Origin: Ophioderma brevispina
Taxonomy: Eukaryota; Echinodermata; Ophiuroidea; Amphilepidida; Ophiodermatidae
NCBI GenBank assembly: GCA_023653785.1
Contig: JAMKCH010005335.1
Coordinates: 85,847 to 149,846 of the forward strand
Length of the DNA: 64,000 bases
Direction of reading: 5' to 3'
Under the pieces are notes generated by a model. That model ran no database searches, was not told the origin of the DNA, and was given only the letters and a program-made list of their open reading frames with translations. Below, piece by piece: positions 11,407 through 22,400 of this stretch (positions are counted from its first letter, which is position 1; every line of letters begins with the position of its first letter). The position numbers were made by a program, and so were the translations under genes.

Positions 11407-12420
11407 AGAGGTGGTCTATAGAGGGTCATAATTTGGGTCATAGAGTTTTCAGATCACTTCGAACAAAGGCTAGAATGATGACTTTAATTATGCTTATCCC
11501 ATTTTCGAAGAAAAAAATTAAAGTGCGAAAACCAGGCGGCCCCAACGAACATCCAAATGGCCGCCAAATTGGCCAAATCATCCTTTTTGGACCATAACTT
11601 GATAACTTTTTGTTTAATCACCGTTCATTTTTGTGGCAATTACCCATGTTTTGGCCTGCAAGGAATAATTATATGCAACTTTCATCTCACCACGACTTTT
11701 AGTTTTCTCGTTATGATGGCAGTTTTTAGCTTAAAATTGGACTGCGAGTGGGGCGCTTTCCAAAAAGTCACCATCATATCAAAAGTGTGTAAATTTTAAC
11801 TGGTGGGCCTTCACAAATTGTTGATTTAATCACATTTTTTGAAGATTAGAGCTGTGTAGCACTTACCATTTCCCTGTGGCATCAATTTAAAATTTGACAA
11901 AAAACACTCTCATTGAATACACAGGGGTCCAACAAACTTTCTTATGGGTTTCAATGGAGGGCTTTTTCATATGACATTAAACAACCTGGTTGTAAAACCG
12001 CACCCACCACACAGTCAAATTTTCAGCAAGAGTTCATAATAAAGCGCTCTTCAACTTTTAATGTTAAATCACCATTATCAATCGAATGCCATGTATGGGA
12101 AAGCGCCCTCAGAGCTCCATTTTAAGCAAAACGGCATTTTCAAAAAACAAAGCTTGTGGTGAAATGAAAGTTGCCTAGACGTGATTCCTAATACCCCAAA
12201 ACATGGTATTGCCACCAAATTAAGCAATTAACAAAAATACCCGAAGTTATGGTAAAAAATAATTTTTTGACATTTGGCGACCCTTTTTGATTTTCGATGG
12301 GCACCCTGGTTTTCGCCTTTTTTTCATTTTTTTCCTCGAAGGTGTATCAGGTGAATTAAAGTCCATCAAATGAGCTGTGTTTGAAGTGATCTGAAACATT
12401 GACCTCTATAGCCCACCTCT
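11407..12420. mobile_element. Foldback (long-TIR) element, 1014 bp, 9-bp target duplication
   Basis: The ends AGAGGTGG and CCACCTCT start two arms of roughly 450-500 bp that are reverse complements over most of their length (for example cagatcacttcgaacaaagg on the left against agctgtgtttgaagtgatctg on the right). The direct repeat ACTTGAACT flanks both sides (11398-11406 and 12421-12429). Nine-base duplications with long inverted arms are typical of Mutator-like elements. There is no transposase frame. A related, larger copy lies at 36233-37794. Confidence 0.85.
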
Positions 12421-12429
12421 ACTTGAACT

Positions 12430-13039
12430 CCTTAAATGCCAGGGCACTATACTCTGGATACAAATTACTTGTACATGCTCTTATTCTTCACTCCCCACCA
12501 AAACAATGCACCACTAGATTCAAAGAATGATGCACTACATCATGTCCAAGAATTCAACAACTCAAGGTTCTCCTTGTACTGAAGTGTACCGTAGTTGATT
12601 TGTATCAACCACAGTTTGTGATTTAATCAAATTAAGCGGTCACAAATGAGAAGTTGGCAGAAGGTCGATTATGTGGTATGTTTAAATTGACACACAGTTT
12701 TGCTCTGTTTGGGACTCGAGGACATGCAAAGGGGCACCAGTTTGCAAATGCAAAAGCAACAAAATGCCCACTACATTTTACTTCTAGATTTTGCTAAAAT
12801 ATTTTAGCAAAGGGAAAGATATCTTTCGAATTTTTAAGTATTACTTTCCTCTATACACAAGATTTTCTATTGAATGGATCCAAACTGTTTACCAGTGGTT
12901 CATTCCAAAAATCCAACAACTCTGCACTGATGTGTCTGATATTTTTTATATCCTGCTCGGGCAGCCCTCAATGAGATTCAAATATGCAGTTGTATGGATG
13001 CATCATTATTTATTTGTGATTAACCACTCTGTAACATGA
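12430..13039. other. No gene recognised
   Basis: Intronic or intergenic AT-rich DNA. A short part (12490-12555) resembles 11091-11155 on the other side of the foldback element. Confidence 0.35.
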
Positions 13040-13311
13040 TTTATCGCTAAATGAGCCTGAGTATAATAGATTGAATACGGTTACAGTTTACCTTTGAATC
13101 CCTAAATGATCCTGAATATACTAGATTGAATACGGTTACAGTTTACCTGTGAATCCCTAAATGAGCCTGAGTATACTAGATTGAATACAGTTTACAGTTT
13201 ACCTGTGAATCCCTAAATGAGCCTGAATATACTAGATTGAATACGGTTTAGTTTACCTGTGAATCCCTAAATGAGCCTGAGTATAATAGATTGAATACGG
13301 TTACAGTTTAC
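13040..13311. repeat. 55-bp minisatellite, five copies, starting at a splice donor
   Basis: Five copies of a 54-56 bp unit (plus-strand gtttacctgtgaatccctaa ... gaatacggttaca). On the minus strand each unit begins with GTAAAC; these start at 13091, 13146, 13202, 13256 and 13311. Four have CAG before them and one has AAG. The copy at 13311 is the true donor of the GTF2F2 exon, so the donor-proximal intron sequence itself has been multiplied. Confidence 0.92.
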
Positions 13312-13463
13312 CTGAGGTCTCTGAGTACACTGTTAAGATCCTGTCAGTGGCACTAAGTACTTGAAACGTATGCTCAACAGGGAGCTCTGGGTCATCTTCC
13401 TTCTCTTTGTATTTGGCAAGTTTTGTGCTCATGTTAAAAGAGATCTCAGGTTTACCAAATTTA
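13312..13463 (-). CDS. GTF2F2: GTF2F2 exon (TFIIF beta subunit, RAP30), N-terminal domain part 2
   Basis: TFIIF beta binds TFIIF alpha (RAP74) and RNA polymerase II and helps the initiation complex form in the nucleus. This 152-bp exon has acceptor ctttctttgcag and donor CTCAG/GTAAAC. It holds one base, 50 codons and one base (phase 2 in, phase 1 out). The peptide starts KFGKPEISFNMSTKLA and ends LSATDRILTVYSETS. It aligns with the RAP30 dimerisation-domain stretch around GRTEVSFTLNEDLA and LTVFTESS, including P-EH before the last strand. Joined to the exon at 15075-15151 it gives LRIG-H-KFGKPEISF, the same length as the human LRIAKTQGRTEVSF. Part of the gene only; no in-frame stop or indel is seen in the exon. 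Confidence 0.87.
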
Positions 13464-15074
13464 CTGCAAAGAAAGGGAGTCAAATTGTGCACTTGTTAAG
13501 TAATGTTTCAAATAAGGCAATTTTAGAACTACAGTTTTAAATCTTTTGAAGCCTTTGATCACTGATGCATAAATCTCCTGCAAAAACATGTTCTTTGACA
13601 AACAAAACTTTCTGCAATCCTATGGTGCTTTCCTGCAGCCCTGGTTTTTTGAAGACTGTTCTTGTTCGTTGAGATATAAAACATTCTGTAGTCCCTTCTC
13701 TGAGAACCAAAACTTTCTGCATCCCTGGGGTCCGTTCGCAAAACTCAGTCGTAAATCTACATGCATACTATGTCATGCCTGAGTGGATCAATTTATCCAA
13801 AGTACTCTTAAGTGTTTTATAAAGGTCTATGTAGGACATACGCATGAGTTAGTATACTGTACATGTAGGGTTAAGCATGAGTTTGGCGAACAGATCCCTG
13901 AGCACAAACATTTCCTAGCTACTGTTTTTAAAGAACAAAAAAGATCACAGAAGGAGCTGGCTGACCCAGCATTTTCTTTTACCATACACCACTACCACTC
14001 GTTTGTTCATTCTTTTAAGTCCCAAAATCAGAGTGGAAGATCCGTCTTTAACCAGCTGATGGTTTCTTCGTCCAGGTTAATCAGGCCTGGGATTCCTCTT
14101 GGGGACTTGTGGACTTCAAAGTCATCTATGCTGTGGCTAATGGTTTGTGGCTCTCCACAATCGCAATTTGATGAAAGTTCCACACCGATCTTAATGAGGA
14201 AGTGCTTTGTACGGCCAGTGTCAGTTCTGAGTCTGTTGAGGTTACCCATGCTTTCCTAACAAGATCACAGCCTTTGGGCTTGCAAGATGGGCTGTCCACA
14301 AACTGCTTTAGAATTTAGATTCAAGGTAGAGGATGACCATTGCTCAGACCATCTGTCATTGATCCAGGATGATCGATAGGGATACTGCCCACTGCAGTGC
14401 CACTGAGGTTACAGGTTTAAATCCAGTATAAGCTCTTCTTAACAACTTCAAATGCACTTGGTCTTCAACTATTTTGTTTTTATTATTCCAAGCAGAACTT
14501 AATGGCAATCATGCCATATTTTTTGCCAACTTGTGCAGGTTGAGGAACTAGATAAAAAGGGTATTGCCAATAAGTACACTTGGCATTAAACCCCTTGGAA
14601 CATCCGCAAAAATGTGAGCGCTGATGCATGCCGCCTTGGTAATAACCATTCAGGAGATTGCGAAAATCAGAGTGCCAATGAGTGCTGCTTGGACATCAAC
14701 CCTTAGGATATCATGAAAATGGGAGTGGCAATGCGTGCTTGCTGATCAACAACCTCTCTTGTTTCTAGTTGCTGATGCATGCCTGTGGGTCATTTACACT
14801 TTGGCCCAAGGAAATAGTTATGGGGGTAAATGCCCATCCAGCAGGCAGCTGGGCATTAAGCAATTCACTTCTTTTGTTGATGCATGCCTACTTGGTGTTT
14901 TGCTCAAATGATATAAGAGTTACAAGTTAAAATCCATACTGTACTTACAACTTGTTCTTGGTTGATACAAATATGCAAGATGTTAAAGTTTTCATTTCAA
15001 TCAATATTTCCTTTCTTTTTTGTTTCAATATTTCCTCTGTTTTTGTTATTTTCAACTAACATATATTCACTTAC
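13464..15074 (-). other. GTF2F2: GTF2F2 intron
   Basis: A GT-AG intron of 1611 bp between the two identified exons (donor CA/GTAAGTG, acceptor tttctttgcag). It contains a LINE fragment on the same strand (14028-14330) and otherwise no coding signal. Confidence 0.8.
14028..14330 (-). pseudogene. LINE fragment: C-terminal zinc-knuckle region
   Basis: The minus strand reads CDLVRKAWVTLNRLRTDTGR, then TKHFLIKIGVELSSNCDCGE, PQTISH and LDEETISWLK. This is the C-terminal LNRLRTGHGR ... CDCG ... QTxxHI ... WL signature of many non-LTR retrotransposon proteins. It is severely truncated, with a frame slip near 14250, and lies in a GTF2F2 intron. Confidence 0.78.
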
Positions 15075-15151
15075 TGCCCAATTCTGAGAGAGCCTATGAC
15101 ACCGTCTGTGCTTTCTGCTTTCTCCCACCTCTGAGATATGTACTTTGGAAC
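15075..15151 (-). CDS. GTF2F2: GTF2F2 exon (TFIIF beta subunit, RAP30), N-terminal domain part 1
   Basis: This 77-bp exon has acceptor ttatttcattgcag and donor GGGCA/GTAAGTG. It holds 25 codons plus two bases (phase 0 in, phase 2 out). It encodes VPKYISQRWEKAESTDG followed by VIGSLRIG. This matches the highly conserved VPKYL-SQQW-KA-...-GKLRI block of RAP30 from human and fly, which follows the N-terminal GVWLVK. The phase agrees with the next exon at 13312-13463. Exon 1, which should end in WLVK, was not found in the sequence above 15151. Confidence 0.9.
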
Positions 15152-15220
15152 CTGCAATGAAATAAGGTATAAGAAATCACACAGGATTACCAGTAACTCT
15201 AACTTCCTTGAAGTATTTCT

Positions 15221-15527
15221 CAGGCCCATATAAAACAGGATTTTTTAGGGGACGGGTGAATTATTTAAAAATGGGGATTTTCTCCCAAATTTGCCCCACC
15301 CCCAAAGAAGAGGGGCGAATTTGGCAAAAGTGGACCTTTTTACCAAAATTGTAACCTTTTTTATAAAACAAGCATAAAAAACATTTTCTATAAACAAGCA
15401 TAAAAAATATTTTTGGTTCGCTGTGCTCCCAAAATCTATTTTCTAGCCTTTTTTAGCCATTTTAACCCCCCCCCCTTTTTTTTTTTTTTTTTTTTCCCCC
15501 CCCCACCACCACTGGTTTACGGGCCTG
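15221..15527. mobile_element. hAT-type MITE, 307 bp
   Basis: It starts CAGGCCC and ends GGGCCTG, with the 8-bp direct repeat gtatttct on both sides (15213-15220, 15528-15535). The 8-bp duplication and CAG...CTG ends point to hAT. The inside is low complexity (C9, T22 and C10 runs near 15466-15504). It shares end sequence (GGCCCGTAACCAG-like, then GGATTTTTTAGGGG) with 55687-55876 and resembles 47602-47978. Confidence 0.88.
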
Positions 15528-15535
15528 GTATTTCT

Positions 15536-16242
15536 TATGCTGAAACTTGAATGCTATAACAAGTGATTGTGGTGTTTGTGGCTTAAAATTTGAGTCTTTT
15601 AGATTTTTACATAAATATACCTTGCCAAGAGTTGGAAAAACTTAAGGCTTACAGGCCTGCAAAGTTCACGATTTACATGTTACAGTGCCCTGTAACTGTA
15701 CTAATCTCCACTATATTTTAAGCAAAACATGTTTGTCCAAAATCAATATTTTTGCAATTATATGCAAATCTGTAGGGCAGAATTCCCTCCCTTTATATAA
15801 GGTATTAGAATTTAACGACGCCTTATTCACAATCGTGTCAATCGTGTCAATTGTGTCACCATTGGTTCTTATTTTATAAATCAAACATTTTACAAGACAA
15901 ACATAAAATACATTAATGAATAATTACACTTTTGTTAATTCTCATTGCAACATATACAATCTCTTCATGTTTACCTTGTTTGTAGCAGCGTACGCAATTG
16001 GTCAATACGCTTCATGTGACCATGTATAAACAAGAGTTTATACATAGCCGCCGTGATGAGCACCAAAAGTGGTAAAAAACCATGCAATTTCAGGCCGAAT
16101 TTGATATTGATTGATTAAATTTTATAAGTAATAGTTAGCAGAAAGTACAGTATACATGAACGGGGTAAAGCCCTCGGGCATAACAAACATACCCAAATCT
16201 TATGAATGAACTCCTTAATCATACACAAACAAAAAACACTTT
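15536..16242. other. No gene recognised
   Basis: AT-rich, upstream of GTF2F2 exon 2 on the minus strand. A donor-like CAAG/GTAAAC at about 15975 follows a short open frame (KRIDQLRTLLQT), but its phase does not fit exon 2, so it is not used as exon 1. Confidence 0.3.
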
Positions 16243-16862
16243 CTTAACCCTAACCCGTCCGAGAATCAATGAGATGCAATAACCCGTCAATACCGGTCGA
16301 TAATTGATTCTCATTGCATCTCGGACTTTAACAACTATTTTCTTTCGCGAAAATGACTCTCATTGCACCTCGGACCGTTTCCTCGCATGAAATTAATATT
16401 CTCATTGACTCTCGGCCGCTAACGACTTTACGCCACTTTTAAACCCTAACCGGTCCTGAAGCATTGAGAGTCAATTACCCGTCAAAACCGGTCGGCAATT
16501 GATTCTCATTGCTTCTCGGACTTTAACAACTATTTGTGTACGCGAAAATGACTCTCATTGCACCTCGGACGGTTTCCCCGCAGGAGGTGAATGATTCTCA
16601 TTGCATCTCGGACCGTTTCCCCGCAGGAGATGAATGATTCTCATTGCTTCTCGGACCGTTTCCCCGCAGAAGGTGTCTTGGTTCTCAATGCTTCTCGGCC
16701 GTTAAAGACTTTACGACCACACTCCCCGGTGCCAGGAAAAACGTTCGAGATGCAATGAAATGCAAAAATTGGTTTCTCATTGATTCTGTACGTCAAAAAA
16801 AAATGATTCTCATTGCCAATCTCGGACGATTATTCGGCCAAAAACCCCACGGTGACGGGTAG
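16243..16862. repeat. Motif array: TCTCATTGCnTCTCGG repeated about ten times, plus inverted copies
   Basis: The motif gattctcattgcatctcgg and variants recur about ten times on the plus strand and about three times inverted (gtccgagaatcaatgagatg). Around 16560-16680 they form units of about 53 bp with cgtttccccgcagga. A higher-order unit of about 190 bp (from ccctaacccgtcc) is seen twice, at about 16252 and 16443. CpG content is clearly higher than in the flanks. There is no open frame or transposon end; its nature is unknown. Confidence 0.8.
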
Positions 16863-16956
16863 GGCATTAATACATTTATCATAACATAAAAAATCTATGC
16901 TTAATCTTTATTGAAATAGCACCAAATATATTCTTGTAAAACAGATTTTAAAAACA
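16863..16956. other. Short AT-rich spacer
   Basis: Nothing recognised between the motif array and DR1 element copy C. Confidence 0.3.
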
Positions 16957-17560
16957 ATACATCGGTCCTCGGCCGCTTGTGTCGCTGCCGTCGCGGGTTA
17001 TGAATTGATAGGCCTAAATGAATTTGACCTTGATATGGACATTGAGGATCAGCAAACAAATGAGGGATCCCAATGTTGCATATGATTTCAAGTTTTGGTT
17101 ACAATTGAACGTCAACTTGTCATATGAGGTCAATTTTACATTTTTCAGCCTATTTACAACTGACCCTCAAATGCCTTTTGACATTGGCATGTGACCTTTG
17201 ACCTCATCAAACCAATGAGGGATTCCCATGTTTGCAACTATGATTCAAGTTGGTTCCAATAAACTTCAAACTTTTCATATGAGGTCAATTTTTTACCCTT
17301 TTCAGCCTATGTGACAACTTGACCCTCCTGACCTTGACCTTGCAGTGACCTTTGACCTCATCAGCAAGTGGGGGATGCCTGTTGCACCTGTGACCCAAGT
17401 TTGCCGTTAAATCCATCAAAGTATGTAGATATTACATGCAAATGTTACCCTTTTTCACAACAGACAAACAAAGACATCATCACAACAGACTTACAAAACA
17501 ACAGTGGGACAAAGTGATCCCTTGGGTCTTCTGCCTATTTTGGCAAAACATTGCAGGCCT
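16957..17560 (+). mobile_element. DR1-core repeat element, copy C
   Basis: It shares the extended left end with copy A (catcggtcctcggccgcttgt) and the tandem cores. TGACCTTTGACCT is kept near 17191 and 17350 and degenerate elsewhere. The right end is eroded: the GGCAGGCGACACAA terminus is not recognisable near 17550. Confidence 0.75.
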
Positions 17561-19080
17561 TTTGCTGGCCTCATACTTGATGTTTAAAAACTTAAAATGT
17601 TTTCATATGGGAAATTAAATTATTGATGCATGACTTTGCTCTTAACCTGGGTATTTGAAGGTTTATTTCTTCTAAACGTATAAATCAGTTTTAATTTTGC
17701 ACTGAGTATGATGACAAGCAGGGACAAGAATCTGGAGGAAATTATTATTTATTGTATGTGTGCACCCCTAACCAAGGAACTGTAAAAGGAACAGGAAGAG
17801 ATGCTGAATAATTTGCAACTGAACAACGGGGTGGAGGGAGGCAACAAGGCTGGGGGGACAAATTGTTACGCCTCCAGCCACACTATATACTTCCCGCACC
17901 AATTACACCCCCATCCCTTCCCTTAACCCCCGTTTTTTTAGACCAGCACCTACCAAACCTTATTCTCACACCAAGTTAAATTCCTCACCTGACCCCCTGC
18001 TCCCTCTCCACACCCCACCCCTCATTCTATACATTGCATTTTGAAAATTTTTTTTTTCACAATGATAAATATCTGCCACAGGCCAATTGATGCGTGCTCC
18101 AACAGGAAAAATAAGAATCAATTATACTTGGCCTTACACAGTACATTCACATCAGGAGCATTGCTCTTCGTCCTTAGCTTAAGCTACATGTATATCCTAC
18201 AGCGAAGAACAGGTTATCATAGCCAATGCCTGAGCCTAAGCATCCTGGGGGACTAGTAAAGTTAGGGCGGCCATCAATTACATTTTATCAACATTCATGT
18301 CAAAAGCCATATTGCGAAATTGTCGACATTTTTTGCCCGAATCGCCACATGGTGAGGCAAACAAAACCGGTCCAAAATAACAAAAAATTGATTTTTTCAA
18401 CCTAAGTCGTCTTTTTACCCACTTTGATTGGAAATTATAATACGATTTCCTTGTTCCAGTACCAGAGAGTATATGAAAACAACTATGAACTTCATAGACA
18501 CCGTAAAAAATATAAAAGGAGCCTCTCGACAATGAACCCTAAACTTAATTACCTTTTTTTTTTATGGTGTCCTTTGATAACACTTATTGTTCTCTCCCCT
18601 GGTTACTACATATAAGCTACAACATCATGACTGTTAATTTGCAGCTGATGATGGATGGCCTTATTGGGCAAAGCTCCAGCCTTCCAATTGGATGCCTCTA
18701 GGGATCGAATAATTTATAATAATAATGTCAGCATGGTAAAGTCAAGCCTTGGGAAAGAATTTGTATTGTGCCACCACCTATGAATTTAAGGCAGCTCAAC
18801 GGAAGGAAGTGGTAGCTAGTCACGGTTCGTAATGCTATGGGAATTTCGGGGCGTGAAATCCTATTTTGGCAAATAAAATTGTGCCGTTGTTTTAAAATTA
18901 AATTAACAATTCTTAGCAGGGAAAGAATTTGTATTTTGCCACCAACCTATGAATTCGGCAGCTCATTGGAATAAACTGATGTTGTTGATTTGGTGGCAGA
19001 ATACTGAATTATCCCGATTTCTCTTCCCAAGTACAAATTTGGCAACCGCTTAGCAAAGGTGCAGAATTCGGGCGTTAAAA
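17561..19080. other. No gene recognised; one short duplicated phrase
   Basis: The phrase gggaaagaatttgtatt followed by gccaccacctatgaatt occurs at about 18751-18796 and again near 18919-18956. No coding signal is seen. Confidence 0.4.
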
Positions 19081-19121
19081 AACATCAAATGTTTCTTGGC
19101 CATTTTTGTGACTTCAATTAT

Positions 19122-19160
19122 GCAGGCGTCACTTTGAAGCGTGGACCCACCCTCCTCACG
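19122..19160 (+). repeat. 39-bp block repeated inverted at 27298-27336
   Basis: gcaggcgtcactttgaagcg and the following 19 bases are identical, in reverse complement, at 27298-27336. Looser similarity (gcttcaccctttgat, aaatggtgacgcttcac) continues to about 19440. This is a dispersed repeat family present once on each strand. Confidence 0.7.
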
Positions 19161-19439
19161 TCATCACCTTTCTTCACTTGGGCCAATATTATATGTCAGG
19201 ATTTTCAACCCATTACTTCATCTTGCTTTAAAAAAACAAAGGCCCGGGTATCACTTTATCTGCAAATTTGTTAGTCCAGGCTTCACCCTTTGATTTATTT
19301 CCAAATGGTGACGCTTCACTTTTGTCCATTTGGCAGACGATATGAAGTCCACCCAGTTTCACCATACTGAAATTACATGTTAAAGTCACTACGATGGTTT
19401 CACACATACTTGGCCATTGCATAGTTTAAGCTTCCCCCC

Positions 19440-22400
19440 CCCCAGCCCCCCTTCAACTGTTCACCTTCCATATTAAGCTTTTGATGTATTTCAAGCTGCT
19501 CGTCTTTCACAGTCCTACTTCACCATGTTTCATTTATATTACAAGGCCATGACTACAATTATGATAAAATCCTGAAGTCCACACTTCTTACACAACAAAC
19601 AAGTCACCAGGTCTTCAAAGATGCAGCAAACATTATTATTTATTTTGTTTTAATCCAATGTTCATTCAGATACATTTTGTTGGTGATAACAATCAAAAAA
19701 CACAAAAGATCTTATAATATGTATAAAAAACCTGTTTAACTACATTACTTTGTTTATTAAACTATTGATTAAACTTGTTTTAATAAAACATTATTACTGT
19801 GAAAACTGTTCCTTGTCCAGGACAAGTTCAGGTTTGCCTGGTTAGCTTTGACATGGTGTTTATAAATAACATGTACCTAAAAAATGATCATGTTGTCATT
19901 TGAATCATCATTTTTGAGTTATTGTAACCTCCGTGTTTATAAGTGATGTAATTTTAAAAAATCAAAATGCATGCAATACTCTTATCTAACCTTGTTTTGT
20001 AAACCAACTATTCTTATCAGTGTTTCCCGCTTAGTAGGGATTTTGGTGTCAATGACAGGCAGAATTTTAACTAGGACCGATTACATTCAGATTGCGGTAA
20101 CAAAATGAAGGTCAAGCTTGGAACCACATAATTTAATAAGGGGCCCTCTGAAAGTGCAAATTTTTGGGCGAGGTAGCCTACGGGCTACCCGCTCTATTCG
20201 CTTGGGTTTTGACCTCTTTTCAATGGCAGTGTTGCAGAAAATATTCGTGTTGTTATAATCCTCTAAAATCTACATGCATGAGGTTTATTAAATGTTTTGT
20301 CATTTTTACGGTGTCATATGGATATGTGCTCAATAAATAGCCCATCGAAAACATGAACGTACATTTACAAAGATATTAATGTCCAAAGAGTAGAATACAC
20401 AAAGCTAGCACACGTCCACACATGCATACGGTCGTGAGCTGTTTGGACTACAAACAACGCGGTACACAAAATAAAAACTGAATCTATAGGCGTCACAGCA
20501 CAGGGATTGCGGCCAAGACATCCCAAATTTCGACACATCGCCTTGCTTCACATGTAAAACGAAATTTTGACGAAAAATTATGAAATTAGTAAATGTTGTC
20601 ACGGATATTTTTTTTTTTTGAAATTTTCTTACAGTGATTTGCTGTAACAATCGTCTTTTAAAAAATCGTTATTAGTGCATTGAATTTAACCATATGCTTA
20701 AAGTGGGATGGCCCGAATCATAAAAAGGATATAAAGTTTTCTCATCTTGATAGACGTCCTTCAGCCCAAAACTCCATCTGTAAAGTTTCGCACCAATTAG
20801 TGCATTCCATTTTGGGCGTGAGAGCTTAAACGTTATTTTGTAAGTGACCTTTACCTCGATGCGTATGACCTTTGACTAATTTTTTAGTAAAATAATAGAT
20901 AAATTGCAATTGCACACTTCTTCTAAACATGTGATATTTCACGATTCACTACGGTGGAATGACAGGTAAGATGTCATGAATTAACGAATGTTCTAAGTTT
21001 GTATATGAATTGAAAGTGTGCATGGTGGATGACACATTTTTACAAACATTTTTGAAAAAATTTAAGTCTTTGGGTGACAGAAGTAAAATTTACTAAAATA
21101 ATAAGAATCTTGGGTGACAATGTTGCTGACAGTGGGAGCTTTACATTTGGGAAGGGCTTTTATTTTAAAACAACATGTATTGATCACGTTGGTACCTGTG
21201 CCGGATCCTGTAAAATACTTTCGTCCGTCGGCACAAAATATCTGGAATTGCTTCTTCAGTTCTGCTGGTGAGTCCGCAGTGGTCAATCTTGTGGGGGGTA
21301 AGTATAGCGTTGATGTTATTCGAATAAAGGTGTATTATGTTCTACTAAGTAATGTTAATTGGTCACATTTTTCCCTTAAAATCGTAAATGTTACGAGGGA
21401 TATGAAGCCCCGAGTCCTCTGTGTTAAATATTTACGTTCAAGTATGCCTCGGCTAAGTAGGTGCAAAAAGTCACATAAGTCAAACACTCCTTCCCATACC
21501 TTTTACATGGATTTCCCTTTACTCAGCCCTTTCCTTTTTAAAGGGATTTTTAAGTTTAAAAATTTTTACTTTAAAATTTAGCACCTTCAATTGCAAAATT
21601 TATAGACATTGTTTCTGCTAAATGCGCATTCTTATTGTGGGAAACCCAAATTCCACAATATGCAATGGCTATACCATTTGTATGTCTGACAGAAAACCAA
21701 CTTCTTGTTAACATTGAAATAATAACATGATACCTCAAAGTTTGACAAATAGCATCATAGAAATCAAGAAAACTTACGCACCATGTATTTTGAAACTGAT
21801 AGTCCTGATTAATAGTACTACATAAAACATTTGGAAGGCTGGTCTCGGGCCCACAAATATTCCCTGGACTGTCAATAATTCTGAACATTTGTAAATTTTG
21901 GGGTCCAGTGGACTTCAGTTAAAAACCTAAGTGGAACGCCTGATTCTGATTGAGAAGGGGGGAGGGATCATATCGCCACCACAAGACCAATATTTGAAGT
22001 CTTTGGATCCCATGGAAAATGGAAGTGCAATTCCCTTTGGGTACATACGCTCGACCAAAAAACACTCCGAGTTTATAGAACAACCTTAAAGAAAACCATA
22101 CAAAATATAATATAATATAAAACAAAGCAAATTTGTGGATGGTTTTTCATATCTCCCCCCCCCCCGTTCAAAAGGACAATCCATGGATTTAAATTGTTTG
22201 GGTACAAATACATGTAGTACTTGTTTACTACTTGTTAACCCCTTACAGTGTAAAACATGTTTTTGGCGTGGTTTACAAATTTCCTATTCACACTATTAAG
22301 GGCTGGGTTATTGGTGCGACTACGATGATGGGACCAACCATTTAAGCCTTGCCCCAGAACCACTAATTCAGCATGTAAAACTATGAAAGCAAGCAAACCA
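19440..22400. other. No gene recognised
   Basis: AT-rich. The stretch 20495-20645 is the reverse relative of 10010-10125. Several open stretches around 21062-21580 overlap on both strands and show no family resemblance. No splice-supported exon could be chosen. Confidence 0.35.

Noticed and set aside
15960..16015. GTF2F2 exon 1
   Set aside because: A donor follows an ATG-led open piece, but the phase (2) does not match exon 2 (phase 0), the in-phase frame has a stop, and WLVK is absent.
16243..16862. A CRISPR array
   Set aside because: The units are not evenly spaced, occur in both orientations, and the setting is eukaryotic.
21062..21581. Overlapping frames on both strands (155 codons plus, 74 codons minus) with donor-like GTGAGT and GTAAGT
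   Set aside because: Neither peptide resembles a family I know, the two strands compete, and no consistent exon borders could be set.
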